The notes beneath the pieces are model-generated. The model saw only the letters and a list, made by a program, of their open reading frames with translations, was not told where the DNA came from and did not search any database. The translations under genes and the position numbers were made by a program. A DNA stretch of 64,000 nucleotides from Aristolochia californica (Eukaryota > Streptophyta > Magnoliopsida > Piperales > Aristolochiaceae), in assembly GCA_029961685.1 (NCBI GenBank), contig JARWKL010000016.1:3287207-3351206 (forward strand). Reading direction: 5' to 3'. Below are positions 24,900 through 37,663 of the stretch, one piece after another; positions within the stretch are counted from its first letter, which is position 1, and every line of letters begins with the position of its first letter.

Positions 24900-25270
24900 A
24901 GCTTTTAAGGTCTTCAACTTTAAGGTAACGAAAGAGAGAAGCAAGAAGGAAAGAAGGGGATGACAAAGAGAAAGAGGGAGAGAAGAGTTGAGCACGCTGA
25001 GGAAAAAAAAGAGGAAGGATTAGGGTTGTGGACTTGTGTACTAACCCTCCCTCTTAAGTTTTATTTATAGATATCAATAATAAAAAAAATTACAAGTGTA
25101 CCCTTCACCCTAGCAGGAGTGAATAAGGGACAAATACAATTGTATAATTAAGTTATCCTTATTTAAAATATTCTTAAAAATAAAAAGAATTATTAATTAC
25201 TAACTATCTGTCTCTAAATATATATTATTAATCAATCCTGTATGTGGGATAATATTTTTGTTCCATTCCT
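24900..25270 (-). mobile_element. Relic LTR in opposite orientation
   Basis: Reverse complement shares TTATTCACTC, TAGGGTGAAGGGTACACTTG and neighbouring words with the LTR relic at 19340-19430. On the minus strand the stretch goes on to a TATA-like sequence and a CT-rich tract, as LTRs often do. Orientation is opposite to the copia relic, so it belongs to a second element of the same family or to an inverted copy. Confidence 0.45.
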
Positions 25271-25586
25271 ATTTTTTAAATTGCTAGATAAAATAATAAA
25301 ATAAATAATTGAGTAAAATTTCTATACAAAAGTTTCCCTCTCTCTATAGCTTCTGGGCTTGACCTTCGTGGACCCAGACAATTAACCACCCATTTTCATA
25401 GGCCTAATATGATAATCGGTCCACTGCCATGGCTCAGGTTCCTCTCTAGATGGGCTGAGTGGGCTTTGTCGTCAAGTCATTTGCTGGAAAGTGGAAATGG
25501 AGGACTGCTGCGGCCACTCTACTGCTTCTGCAACTTGGCTCCCTTTGAACTGAACCAGTAGTTTGGTTCTCGTCGTTCTCTCAAAA

Positions 25587-28500
25587 ATGGCCTATTCGCT
25601 TTCGCTTCTGAAACAAATTCCCTTCTTCGCTCTCCGTTGTCCTGTCCCACGCGCCACTTCTCGCTGTATCCTCCTCTTTTTCTCTCCCACAAGAAGGGCG
25701 TCAAGCGAAACATCTTTGCCTCGCGATAATGTTGCTCCTGCGGCTGCGACGGCAGACTCTGCCGCCACCTGGGGAGATAAAGACCCGCTAAATTTCTCAC
25801 GGTCGGAGCACCCTGACTACCGCCGGTGGAAGGATAGAGAGGAGGAAATACTTAAAGATATCGAGCCCGTAACTTTTCTAGCTAAAGAGATTATCCATTC
25901 CAAAAAGTAAGGAATACTCTGTTATTTTAGACATTCTTAGTTGCTCTTCTACTAAATAGTTTAAAGTTGATATTTTGGCACTTTAGAGTTCTCTAATTAA
26001 AAATGGGTTGTTAGATTATTAGTGCTGGAAAAGTATCAATAAACCAACTTTGTAGGGCATAAATTCCTCTGGTTTTTAATCATAGGGGTCACACAATTGT
26101 TCTTCAACAAATTGAGTATCTTCAAGTAATCAACTTTTTAGTTTATTTTCTAAAGAAACTCTTTTGATTTTCATCTATTAAACTGGAGGGGGTTAAGGAA
26201 AATTTGTCGACCTCAATGATTAAATTCGAAAAGTTCTGCAACATTTCACTGAGTGCTTATCCATCATTAGTTGAATTTGATTTCCATAATAGTTCAATAT
26301 TTCGAATCCTGTCTTGGAGGAGTATAAATTCTAGATACATGTTAGCTACGCAGAAGAATGGAATCAGCCCCCTGTCCTAGATGAAGGAAGCCTGCTATCT
26401 TGTTGCAATTCTTTTATAAGTTGTCAATTTTACAAAATGGTGGCAAGGCTTAGCTTACTATGTGACTTGCACTGGAAATGATTGATGCATCATGTTGAAG
26501 CTACTTTTAGAATGGTGAGTGTTGATATCTGCGAACCTTGTAGAAACTGATGACCTTCTGAACGGTCGGTTGATTTACCAAATGGGGGAGGTGAAACCCA
26601 CTTTTAACTATAAGTGAAAATTTTCAGTGTCATATGCTTTGTTTAGAACATAAAAAGATTGCATTCTCAAAAATGTTGGAAAAAACTATAAAACATTAGA
26701 GATAGAATTTGCAAAAGGTCTGTCATAAATGCAAGTGTTAGACTATCCAATTAAGATACCAAACTCTGATTCTGTACAACTCATTATAAGCCCTACACCG
26801 ATATAAGTCTGACGAAGCTTTGATGATGATGATGAGTCGTAGACCTGTGCTGGTTGATCAACTTCTCGTCGTAGCGCATTCATCCATCAGAAACAGGATT
26901 TCTTATAAAATTAGGAGCAATTTTGTTTTTTTAGGTCTTAACTTTGTTTTTCCATGTGGAAGTTGCTAAAGTTCTGTCTGAGTTTTAACCCAAAATGGCT
27001 AGCTGTAGTTAGGAAGGTCTGTTCCTAACTAATAAACATAAAATTTGTGTAATCCTAGATCTTTTGTGGGACTATTCTGGCACTAACCCGCATGTGTGAG
27101 CCATCTTTATGATGTCTATACTTGGACAATTTTTGTGGAGGGGCTCTGATGCAATGTTAATATTCTGCCCAAGTCCTTCCCAAGATAACTAGCCAAAGTT
27201 AGGAAGAAGTCTCTTCCTAACTGATAAGTACAAGATCATTGTGATCCTGAATCTCTAGGGTATTATTCAAACAAGAGCTATAGCACATAGTTCTTCCCTG
27301 GCTAACTACTGAGTTTGCCTAATCACTTTTCTCTTATTTTCTCTGTGCTTTCATCACATCCTTCCTCGTTGTTCCTCCATTTATGGAGAGTTTTAAGGAC
27401 CATTCACATGCAGGCCTATGAAGAGAATATCTTTGGTCATGCCTAGTTGGATTGGGACTTCTGTTCAATGGCCACAATAAGGGGTTTCTAGTGTGTGGTC
27501 TAGTGTTCAAATCTCATTGGGGAAAGGGGTGTAGTGAGCATGTCAAATCAACTTTCAGAAAAAACAATTTTTTGTCATGCTTGCAAATGAACCTTTTGAG
27601 GCAAAATTTAACTGAAAATTCTACTTTCTTAAACTACGCAGTGGCATGTGAAATTAGTGTTTCTTCACAGCCCACATTAATTACAATGAAGAAGAGAACC
27701 AATAAAAGTAGATTTTTTGGGGCATGTTTCTCAGTTTATGTGCAAGAATGATATTGTGATGTTATGTGGCTACATTGTGTGGCTCTACAGGAAATTTCCA
27801 CTTTGTCCTTAAGCTACAAGCCTACTACTTGTGGTGAAAGAAAACATTTGTTGCCAAGCATAAACCAGTTGGATGTATAATTGAGGAACTACTTACCATA
27901 CTTTTGTTTGGGTGGAGGTGCAGCCTATTTCAAAGCCTTCAAATAGTAATGGCTCCTTTGCCTTCCCCCCTTTTGTGGAAGGTGATTTATGGGTGGTTAT
28001 TGGTTGGTGTGTTGTTTTTCCGAAAGTGCATATATTGGTTGGTGTGTTGATAGCTGAATTCCACCTTGGCCCCTTGACTTTTTTAAGAGTTTCAAGATAT
28101 TGCACACTCTCTTCGAGATACATTGCTTATCATAACTTGTGCGCTATCATTAGATTACCCTCTTGCTAGAAAGGGGTCAAATTACTAACATAATTGTGTC
28201 ATAGTTTCACTATGTGTTGTTGCATTTTCTGGCTTCCCCTTGTTTTTACTGTTGGAGTTTAGCTTTCTTGGTAGCTTGTTTGTTTTTAAGCAAATTCTAA
28301 TAATTCAGAAAAGTTTTGTTTGTATGTGAAATTTGTTAAGTTGGTTCCAAGGTCTATCCCAAAATGACTGACCAATTTAGGAAACCTCTTTTCTAGCTAA
28401 TAAACTCAAGATCTTTGTACTCAGTAATCCATGTGGGACTATTCCTTAACACTCCCCCTCACGTGTAGACCCTCTTTTGTGGCTCTACAAGTGGATAATT

Positions 28501-31500
28501 TAGAAGTAGGCAGTTTTAGGTGTAGGCCTTCTTTTGTGGCTCTACAAGTGGATAGTTTAAGTGTAGGCCTTCTTTTGTGGCTTTACAAGTAGATAGTTTT
28601 TAAGTGCAGGCCCACATATGAGTACCTGCTTTGATACCATGTTAAATTGGGTCAAAGGCCCTATCCCAAAATGATTAACTAACTTAGGAAACCTTTTTTC
28701 CAGCTAATAAACTCAAGATCTTTGTACTCAGTAATCCATGTGGGACTATTCCCTAACAAAATTCAATAGTTTGTTAGTTAAAAACCATATTGGATTCCAC
28801 TGGATGACGTGAGTTTCTGGTCTCACACAAATTCACTTTTTTAGATTTTATTTTTCTTCTATTACACTATTTTTGAGGGAGAGTATTTGATTATTGCTAA
28901 CTTGATAGCAGGTATATGGATGGTGAGCGTTTAACAGATGAAGATGAGAAAGTTGTGTTAGAAAATCTTCTTGCCTATCACCCACATGCAGAAGATAAAA
29001 TTGGTTCTGGACTTGACTACATCATGGTAAGATGCATTTAGAAGAATTTCTTTTCTCCTTTTTGTCCCATTTATTTACTTTGTTTTCATTTCTGTTTTAT
29101 TATGAATTCTTTCAGAGGTAATCTTACTGTTATGTGCATCGAGCCTTTGGCTCAATGGCCACATTGTGGTCTTGAGTTTAAGCCTCACCACTCTCTGAGG
29201 TACAACACTCAAAGCAAACATAAAGAAGTATAGCACTTGGTCTCACTAGAACCTTGTCACAGTATGTTGGGGTTGGCAGGATGAATCCTTTCCTCTATTT
29301 GGATGTATCATTCACTAGATCCGTTTTTTAGCCTTCTGTAAATCTTTCCTGTGTAGCCATATTATTTCGGCCTTCCTCTGCTTCTTGCAGTCCATCAACT
29401 GATATTTTCAAGGTCATACCCGGAGATGCAGCTGTAGAGTTGTCTCATCTGACATATCCAAACAAGTTTGATGGCTTTCTCTTATTTTCACATGTATTTT
29501 TGGACTTTTCTCGGTTTCCCAGTTCCTCTACATTTCAGTGTTTAAAATTTAGGTGTTTTTGGTTTTCTTGGTTATAAGCTTAATTTCTTATATAAGTATT
29601 TATGTACATCATGAGCAGTGAGGAGGTCCCTAAAGCCCAAAACAACAACCAAAAAACCCTCAGACAATAGCTAATCCTCCGACTGCTCTGCATCGGATCT
29701 AAGGAGTGAGTACAAGTGCCAATATTTGCATTCTGACCCCCTATGGTTTGTTGAGTTTATTTGCTTATGTTGAATTTCTGGAAAAGAGAAAAACTTCATT
29801 CACTTTATTCAGCTTGTAGAATCCTTCATGGTAGATTTTGTCACCTACCCTATCCTTTATACTTCTCATTCTATTCTCCCCCCTCAAACTGGGAAATAAT
29901 GGCAATAATCCCAGCTTGAAACAAAAAAATAAGTTGTAATAAGTATCTCCTCCATCAAGGTGTCCCAAGAACAAGCACTCAATCGGACACAGACTTTCAA
30001 TAAGTAAAAAATGTGGGGTTATCTATTTCTCTTTGCTTGTATCATGACTCTAATCCTATTGAGTTGGACAATGGGGCAGCTATTTTCTTAAAGAGAAATG
30101 GAGCTTCACTTATCTCCTCTCTTAGCCTAAGAACCTCCCGTTCATCCCTAGTGAATGGTTGATAAATACCAAATTCCTGCCTAGCATCCATCTCACCAGT
30201 AAACTCAGTTATGGACTTGTCCCCTTTTTGCATAGAGACGAATTCGAAGCACAAGTCATAAACCTTAGAGAGCTTTTGGTTTTGGCAAAACCTCTTCCCA
30301 AGAATGTCCTACATATCTTTTAGCAGCCCACGAAATAAAACTTGACTACAGTACTCTTTTAAATCTTTCTTCTGTTGAACTGTTCTTTGTTTCTGTCCTC
30401 TTCCCTTCCCTTCTCATGCTCGCTTCTTCTTTAGTGACTTCTGAACATATTTCACCTTTCTTTAATATTTTCTTTATCACTAAAACTTTGCGGGGACGTT
30501 CTTTACGAGAAGGAAATTTTGTGAATTTCACTGTCTGGGCTCAAATGGTAAGAAATATTGAGTTGAGAAAACAGTCTAACAATAAGGCTGTTTATTGGTC
30601 AGATGCTTGTGCTGTGTAATGGTGTACTTTTTGTATGTGATGATGCACCTATTCTGACAGTGTTACTCTGTGCATATTCATGGTAGTTTACCTGGTGATA
30701 TATCCTACTTAAGCTGCACGGGCATGCCCTTCTTAATAAATGGGTTGAAGGCAATTACCTATTTGCTCCCCATTTTCAAGGCAGGAAGACTAGGACCAGC
30801 TGTTGGTCATATACTTGCATGATATCTCAGACCTCTTGCATCATTTAGTATGTATCTTATGAGATGTCATAGCAACTACTGCTTGTGGTTGGTTCTTATT
30901 TTCAGAGCAGCACCTGCATGAGCATTGTGAAATATAATTGGTGTCACTTGCTCGTGATCTGCAATTTCTGGAAGAGCATGCAGAATGATTTTGGTTAGTA
31001 GATCTGTTCAGCACCTAGATTTAGACATGGCCATCATTCTGCATTTTGTTGGACTATTTCTGTTCAACCACCAGAAACTGGCCCTATTTATTGCTATGAG
31101 AAATTGGGTAAATTTTCAATCTTTTACTATTGTATTTGGTGTAACAGGTTTTAAATTTTAAGATTCAATTAATTACTGGGTAGAAGTCCAAGATTAGGAT
31201 ATATAGATGAGTCTTGTATTTTCATTAAATGATACAGGATTGTTCTCTGAAATCTAGAGTTGTTTTAATCCGTGGTTGGTTTACTAGTTAGTCTTTTAAA
31301 TTTTTCTCCCTGAGGTAGTTCGTAGTAATTTAGTCTTAACCTCCCATGATCACCCCCAACCAGGGAAAAAATTCTAGGTCCAAATTATGTTTTTTTTTTT
31401 TTTTTTTTTTTTTTTTGTATCTACTTTTTCTGAGTTCTAATTGTCGCATTAAGACCTGACATCCAGGTTCTCAATTCCCCGGCTTCATCATTTTAATCTT

Positions 31501-31692
31501 TTGATTCAATCTTAACGACAGGTTGATCGTCATCCTCAGTTCATGAACTCAAGATGCCTTTTTGTTGTACGAACCGACGGCATATGGATAGACTTTTCCT
31601 ACCAGAAGTGTCTGCGAGCATACATACGTGAAAAGTATCCAAATTACGCAGAAAGGTTCATACGTGAACACTTCAAACGAAGCAGTGGCTGA
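25587..31692 (+). CDS. DCL: DCL family protein (DUF3223), organelle-targeted
   Basis: Homologue of DEFECTIVE CHLOROPLASTS AND LEAVES, a family needed for organelle rRNA maturation. Exons 25587-25906, 28912-29026 and 31522-31692 (GT-AG) give 201 residues. The start ATG at 25587 opens MAYSLSLLKQIPFF; residues 1-42 are rich in Ser/Arg/Leu without acidic residues, fitting a plastid or mitochondrial transit peptide. The conserved domain covers about 107-195: KYMDGERLTDEDEKVVLENL, LAYHPHAEDKIGSGLDYIM, VDRHPQFMNSRCLFVVRTDG and WIDFSYQKCLRAY. The first intron is 3.0 kb and carries a TRIM relic and an intact TRIM; the second is 2.5 kb. Plastid and mitochondrial members exist; which one this is cannot be decided by eye. 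Confidence 0.9.
26976..27275 (-). mobile_element. Degenerate TRIM copy in DCL intron 1
   Basis: Two imperfect direct repeats (about 26976-27082 and 27155-27270) share CCTAACT(A/G)ATAA and a ...GGGACTATTC/GGGTATTATTC end. A degenerate primer site, TTGCATCAGAGC on the minus strand (27143-27154), lies right next to the second repeat. The layout is that of the intact TRIM at 28334-28758, with lower conservation. Confidence 0.55.
27430..27560 (+). repeat. Possible tRNA-derived SINE head
   Basis: An A-box-like GTTCAATGGCCAC and a B-box-like GTGTTCAAATCTC lie about 40 bp apart, followed by ATTGGGG. Similar pairs occur at 29140 and, reversed, near 59500. No target duplication was checked out, so the call is tentative. 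Confidence 0.3.
28334..28758 (-). mobile_element. Complete TRIM (terminal-repeat retrotransposon in miniature)
   Basis: A 5-bp duplication AAATT flanks it (28329-28333, 28759-28763). LTRs are 28334-28451 and 28640-28758, starting TGTTA and ending TAACA, read on either strand. Read on the minus strand, the primer site TGGTATCAAAGC (28628-28639) abuts the first LTR, and the polypurine tract GAGGGGGAG abuts the second. The LTR contains GTCCCACATGG. The internal 188 bp has no coding capacity and consists mostly of three tandem units. It sits in the first intron of the DCL gene. Confidence 0.9.
28464..28620. repeat. Three tandem units forming the TRIM interior
   Basis: The sequence GTGTAG(A/G)CC(C/T)TCTTTTGTGGC, followed by T(C/T)TACAAGT(G/A)GATA, is repeated three times with 40-57 bp spacing between the LTRs of the TRIM. 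Confidence 0.8.
29140..29320 (+). repeat. Possible tRNA-derived SINE
   Basis: A-box-like TTTGGCTCAATGG and B-box-like GAGTTTAAGCCTC are spaced as in a tRNA. About 120 bp on comes GGGGTTGGCAGGATGAATCC, like the conserved GG(T/G)TTGGC.ATGAATCC region of some plant SINEs. Located in DCL intron 2. Ends are not defined. Confidence 0.4.
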
Positions 31693-34600
31693 TTGCTCCA
31701 CCCAATCGAGCTCGTGACTAAATTTTGAGAATATCATCATCTGAGATAGTCCAATTTACTCTCAACTAGTTTGCTCATCACTGAATCTGAGCTTTCTTGA
31801 AGTGCCTGCTTTGGCCCTGGGGCTACAAGAAAGTGATGCTAAGGTAGTCGAGTTAAATTGCTTCAGTGTATGGATTTTGTAATATTTCTGTTCATGAAAA
31901 TTGAAACATGCTCTACAACTCGAATAGATGCAAATCACTAAATCCTGTTTTCGGTTTCATCTTTGCTTCGTTAGAGTAATTTGGGAGGTTTGTTGTTTTA
32001 TGCATGGATATGAACCAAAAAAACCTTTCTTTTAATCACCAACAAGAATAACTCATTAAGATGCTCAGTTGAATAATAGTTTTCTTGGTATGATCAGAAA
32101 CAGGAATCATGTCCACACTTCTAATTATAATTATATTATTACTACTATTATTAATTGTTATTGCCATTATTTTGAATGGAGTGCTTGAAGGGTGTTTTTT
32201 TTATTTCAGAGTTACAGAAGAACTGATTAGAAAAATCTATTTGAAAGCTCCTTGAAGATATAAATCTTTATACAATCCAGGGACATGAGAATCCATTATG
32301 ATTCCAGAGTTGAATCTGACTGGCCCCAAAGTAACCTGATCTTCTCTGTCCACAGCGATTCCAGTCAAATTCATTCGTCGATCTATACAAGTCAACTCTG
32401 GAATTGGAACTGGAACCCATGATACAGCCACGCACACAAAGAATTATCCCATTCTCAGCAGCAGCAGCAAAGGGGAGGCATCATTGCATGCTTTCGCTCT
32501 CGTTCCCAGTCAAATTTACTGTGCCAGAGAGACTTCTATCGTCGTCTTCACTCCCCTGTCAAACAGGCGTCCTCCCAAAAGGCCGTCTGTATCATTGTTG
32601 CTCTCGCTTTCGAGGGGACAATGGTGACACCCCAACGCTCTCGGATCAACCGAAAAGCAGTGGATGACAACAACTTGACCTGCCTGCGATGGATTAATCG
32701 ATTGCACCCTGCAGAATTGCTGTCGTTCCTCTCCATCCAGTAGTTGGATTGATATCGTTGAAATACCTAAAAAGAACACAAAAAGGCTGGATGGACTCGT
32801 GCAGCTGATAACTTGGGCATGAAGGGAATGAAGTGGCCGAAAATGGGATTTGATTAGAATCGTGTGATGCGTAGGAAAGCAAACCAGAGATCAGGAAGTT
32901 CGTCGTAGCAGCTTCTGGCTTTCTGTAAATGAAACAGTGTAATACTTCAAAAGTTGTCATAATCGAAGATTGTAAAGGCTAAGCAATATCAACTATGGAG
33001 ATTTCAAACTATTTCGTTTGATTCTAATTGTGTCGGGTAATCTGAAGCTTTCAATTCAGAATTGAATGAAAGCAATCTGTGTCTCACTGAAGTTCTTCTT
33101 GACAATCCTTAACTCAAACAGAGGACTATGAGCTCAAATCTCAATTACGAGCTAATTAGAAACCCCAGCTTCTATTTAAACTTGCAAACTATTTTAGAGT
33201 TTACACAGCTACATGACACTGACGCCATGAATGGAGCCTATCCTTTGGTTGAAAGAAAGACATCTCCAGCAATCTAATTTGGTGGACTGAAGGGTTTGGT
33301 TTCCCTTGGGAGAGAAGAAGATTGCTCCTATGATGGCAATTTGCTAATAATGAAGTCTCCGAAAGTAGAGAGAGAATTAATGGGCATGTGGTGGATTGAA
33401 AGAGTGTTTGACCCAAATGATGCTAAGAGGTGTGTGGCATGCTTCTGTTTGATAACTTTGGCATTAATGTGTAGAGAGTGGAGAGGTAAAAAAAGAAGGA
33501 AAGAATCACTTTGACTGAGCATAAGGATGCAAAAGAAGTTGCCTTCTGGGCTGGATTCCACTCCTTTTCATCATTCCATGCTTTCTTCTCCTTCACTTCT
33601 CTCCCCCCTCCTGGAACCTCGAGCCCAGAAAAAATAAAAAGAGAAAGCCATGGAGAGAGAGAGCTCCATTTTCTTCTCTCACAATGACAGAGTAAATGAC
33701 CCTCCCTCTCTCTCTCTTGCTTTCACAGTCTTTCTCTCTTTTCCTTCCCAATGCTCTCCATCTCACTCTGAGTCTCTTTTTCCCTGTAGACAGAAGGCAG
33801 AGTTTGGATTACAAAGCATCCGGAAATGGCAGATGCATGGGAAAATGCATTACAAAAGACTGAAGAATAATGCCACTCTACTTTCTGTAACTTCCTTCTC
33901 TACAAAATTTACTCACACTTGCCTTTTTCTGTTGCTTTTAACGTGACCCTCTCTGAAGCTATCGAAAAGATCAGATCCATTGTTTGTTAATCATATCCTT
34001 TCTTTTCGTTCTCATCGGAGCTCACCCCTCCCAAAACTCTACTAGTTACCACTAACTCAGATTCAGACAGAGAAACAACCAGACTCTTCTTTCCGTTAAA
34101 ATAAAGCCTGACTGCACTGACGGGCTGCCGAGTTCTGAGACTCAGGCGGGAGAGCTTTCGAACATGACTTTCAAAAACAAACATTAATTTGGATTACCCA
34201 GATTCCCTTTCTTGCTAACAGATATCAGAGCCGATTCCCCAGTTTATGAGTCTCTGAGCAGTAAAGAAACGCTCCAAATGCAGAAGATGATGCATGATAA
34301 GCTTACAGAATATTGAGTTCCAGATGTGACTTCAGACCTACAAGCTCCATTTTAGTGCACCTTCGTGTACTGTTTCGAGTAATTATATTAATCTGTTGTC
34401 ATAAATCCGTTTAACATCTGTTCTGATCAGTTAAATGTTTATCAAAAGTTATGCTTTTAAGTATCTGTTCAGTTACAAGTTTATAACAATTGCTGCCTTA
34501 AATTCACGGCCATTAAACACTGCACAGGAAGCTCATGATGGTTTCGACATTACTGCAGCTGTTATGGCGTAGGACACTTAGAATACCCTACTTGGGCAGT

Positions 34601-37340
34601 TTAGAGCTACAGAAGAGAACATATTGCAACAAAATGAAAGCATTTATAATTATCGCCTGAAACTCCATTAATGCTAAAAAAGCTTTAGTTCTGCTTCCAT
34701 TACATCCGAACTGCAACAGTTCCATTACATGTAACAACACTGGCATTCATGCCAACTATCTGCAACATAAATTGCAAGGATTTACACATTTTGGCATTGG
34801 GTTCACCCTCACTAATGGAGCCTATCATTCTCTGTAACAATCTGGACATCATTAGCCAAAGTACACCATTTAATGCTTCCATGGAAACATTTGAAGGTTC
34901 TTTTCTTTCACTCTCACTTCGGCACTTTAAAGCAGTAAAGAATTGTGATAGAGGAGACAAGTAGGGGCTGGAGAGTTATTCTGTTGATGCTTGCTGAACT
35001 TCTCTTGGTTAATGAATGGATTTGATTACTAAAAGGGGGTCTAATGAAGTTTAAGATATGGATAATTGCTTTCTCCTGTAGTTTGTTTCAGGCTTTTAGC
35101 AGATTCTAACAGTGACTTGCTTTAATCTTCCCATTTCCATGGGACATTATATATCAGTAAAGTTTTCCACAAAAAGGAGGACTAAATTAGGGGCAGGACC
35201 CCTAAAATCTAAAGCCTAATACAAAACTATATCTGTAACATGGGCAACACTGCCCTAAACCAAGAACAAGAAATATAACTCTCCCTTAAAACTGTTCCAT
35301 TTGTAACAAACAAGAGTACTAATAAACATATTTCTCTGATGGACTAGCTATCCCTTTGCCTCCATAATAAGCACAGTGAAAAAGTGTCTTTGCCTCTTCA
35401 GAAAGCACATTATTGACATTAATCATATATATAACAAGTCCAAGCTTGGTTACATAATGCAAAACTGTTTCTCTCAAGAGGTCAACCATAAGAAAAAGTT
35501 GATTTCAATGTCATAGTGGACTGGTTGTAGATTTAGAATGGGTACAAGGAGGGCCAACAATCATAAAGCAGGTGACACGTCTTTGTCCATTCTAGACATC
35601 TTTTCCACCAATTAGTCCTTACAAGTGTTTGAACAAATGCCACAGTGGGTGTAGATTTTTCACTTTTGTTTGGAATGATTGATCCATTAGTGAATAATGT
35701 TCATGGTTATTCTATAATCAGGTTAGTTAATGTCTCCGTTGGTTATAAATGCAAGAGAATCAGAAGTGTCTGGAGCTGAGCAAGTGAAGTAAAGTGGGAA
35801 GGATGGTAGCTCAACCATTAATGGTAGCAGTAGTGGGGGGCACAGAAGAACATAACAAAACAAAAATGGTTTTGGGGGCCAAGAGGGTACAGAGGCCATA
35901 CACAACCCGATTTATTGTTGCTATTTCTTCAGCTTTTCTTTCTCCTCATTTAAAGGATTCAGTCCCTTCAATTTCCCTCTCTGGTTTTTGAAAAAATTCA
36001 GCTTCTGAGAAGAGAGAGAGAGAGAGAGAGGAACGTGAAAGACAATGTACGTCGTATGTCTGTAGCAGGGACAGGCAGACAAGACGGCGACATGAGAGGA
36101 GAGAGCAACCGAGTGGACCCATGAACAAACCCAATCTCTTTTCCAGTTTTCCTTTCCCTCCCTCGATCTCTCTCGCTCCCCCAAATCCGAAATCGTCTCT
36201 TTTTCACACCATGTATTGAGTTGTCATCTTCTCTTGGAGTGGAGCGTTGCTGGAAACGGGAACCTTCAAGCAGAAAGGCTTACCGGAGCGAATCAAAGAG
36301 GGCGATACTCGTGACTTTATTTATTTTTCAATCTGGGTTTGTTTCAGAACTGAACTCCACTACCATTACTAGACCAATTCATGCTTTCCACTAAATAAGA
36401 CCGGAGGGAAGGAACAGTCCTGGCCTCCTGGACGCGCCCAGAAATGGAGCAGATGCAAGAAAATGGCTTTAAAGATAAGACCCTTTTCGGAGATTGAACT
36501 GATCAGTCGGTTTCTGTCCTCATTCAAGTGAAAATACAGGGAGGCGAGGATTAGAGCATCTGGATGATCTTCTTTTCTTTATTTCAAGCGGCTGGGATAG
36601 ATAATGGGGCGATAGCTCTTTAATGTCAAACTCCAAAATTGCAACCTCAATGGGGAAATTCATGGCAGCACTCTCGCTTGCACTTCACAGTTTCTTTATT
36701 GAGGAAAACGTATCATCTGTTACAGAAAGGCTTTCACTGCTATTCCCTGTTTTGATTGTTACAAAAGCGAGTCTGGCTAAGTGAATGAGCTCCACTCGCC
36801 CATTTCTGTTGTAAATGCAACTGAAAGCATTGAGGGTCTTTGTACACGGGCAAGATTGAACCAAATTAGAAGGCCAATATGTGAAGAAGCAAACTTGGCT
36901 CAAGGAAATGATCAAGAAACCTAATATGAGAGGGAGGCCAAATCCATTACCCAAAATCATCTTTGACAAATTAGAAAATGATAACAAGGCCTTCAATCCA
37001 ATCGAACAGGGCTGATCCAATACGAAAAATTATTTGTATGTTTCTCACGAAATAATTTTTTTCAACCCTCTCCAATCCAGCACGAAAAAGTAGGGATTAG
37101 AAACTCCCAAACTGAATCGACATTGTGTAACACATGAAGAGGTTTTTATCTTCACCCTAAACACTAAATGACCTCTTTATTTTCTTGTTCATGGGGTTGT
37201 TTTCATGGGTCCAGCTTGGTGTGTGTGCCATCAAGTTACAATCCTGCCATGCCAACTCAAAGAGGCCAAAAGCAAGCTAAAACTAAGAAAAAAAGGATTC
37301 TGTAATCTGTGACAAAAGAGGAGAGGGAGAAACAAACAGG
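31693..37340. other. Intergenic region between DCL and CYCD3
   Basis: No supported gene in 5.6 kb. Several ORFs of 60-90 codons occur (for example on the minus strand at 32237-32437 and 34700-34960) without recognisable domains or splice partners. GA/CT-rich tracts near 33645-33780 and 36010-36180 resemble leaders but lead into no supported frame. The final part is expected to be CYCD3 promoter. Confidence 0.4.
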
Positions 37341-37355
37341 AGTAAAATATTAGTC

Positions 37356-37363
37356 TTTATAAT
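37356..37363 (+). promoter_or_regulatory. Possible TATA box of CYCD3
   Basis: TTTATAAT lies about 220 bp upstream of the cyclin ATG, followed by a long CT-rich leader. The start site is inferred. Confidence 0.4.
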
Positions 37364-37514
37364 GTAGAAAGACAGGTGTGAGTGAGGTTGCAGGAGCATC
37401 CCGCTCGTCTCTCTAAATAAAATTCTCTATTTCTTTCCAACAGGACTTTCCCTGCTTCTCCCTCTCTCTGTCTCTCTCTTTCTGTCCTCTCTCCCTCTTT
37501 TGAGAGAAAAGGCC

Positions 37515-37544
37515 ATGGACGCAGCCTGCTCCACCCTACAATGA
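37515..37544 (+). promoter_or_regulatory. Upstream ORF 1 of CYCD3 leader
   Basis: ATG GAC GCA ... TGA encodes nine residues (MDAACSTLQ). Its stop overlaps the ATG of upstream ORF 2 (ATGA at 37541-37544). Lies between the presumed TATA box and the cyclin start. Confidence 0.5.
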
Positions 37545-37663
37545 ACAAAGCCTTTCCCTTCTTCTTCTCGGAAGAAGATGGCTCAGCAAAGATCCAAGGA
37601 CACCCTCTTCCTCGTCGACGCTCTCTACTGCGAAGAAGAGAGCTGGGAGGAGGAAGAACATGA
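37541..37663 (+). promoter_or_regulatory. Upstream ORF 2 overlapping the CYCD3 start
   Basis: A 40-codon frame, +1 relative to the preceding in-frame register of the cyclin, begins 37 nt before the cyclin ATG and ends 83 nt after it. Translation of it would by-pass the cyclin start, so it could limit cyclin output. Whether it lies in the mature leader depends on the unproven transcription start. Confidence 0.45.

Noticed and set aside
32237..32437. Minus-strand ORF as the last exon of a gene
   Set aside because: No preceding exon could be joined and no homology was recognised.
34700..34960. 86-codon minus-strand ORF as a gene
   Set aside because: No domain, no promoter features noted, and codon use not distinctive.
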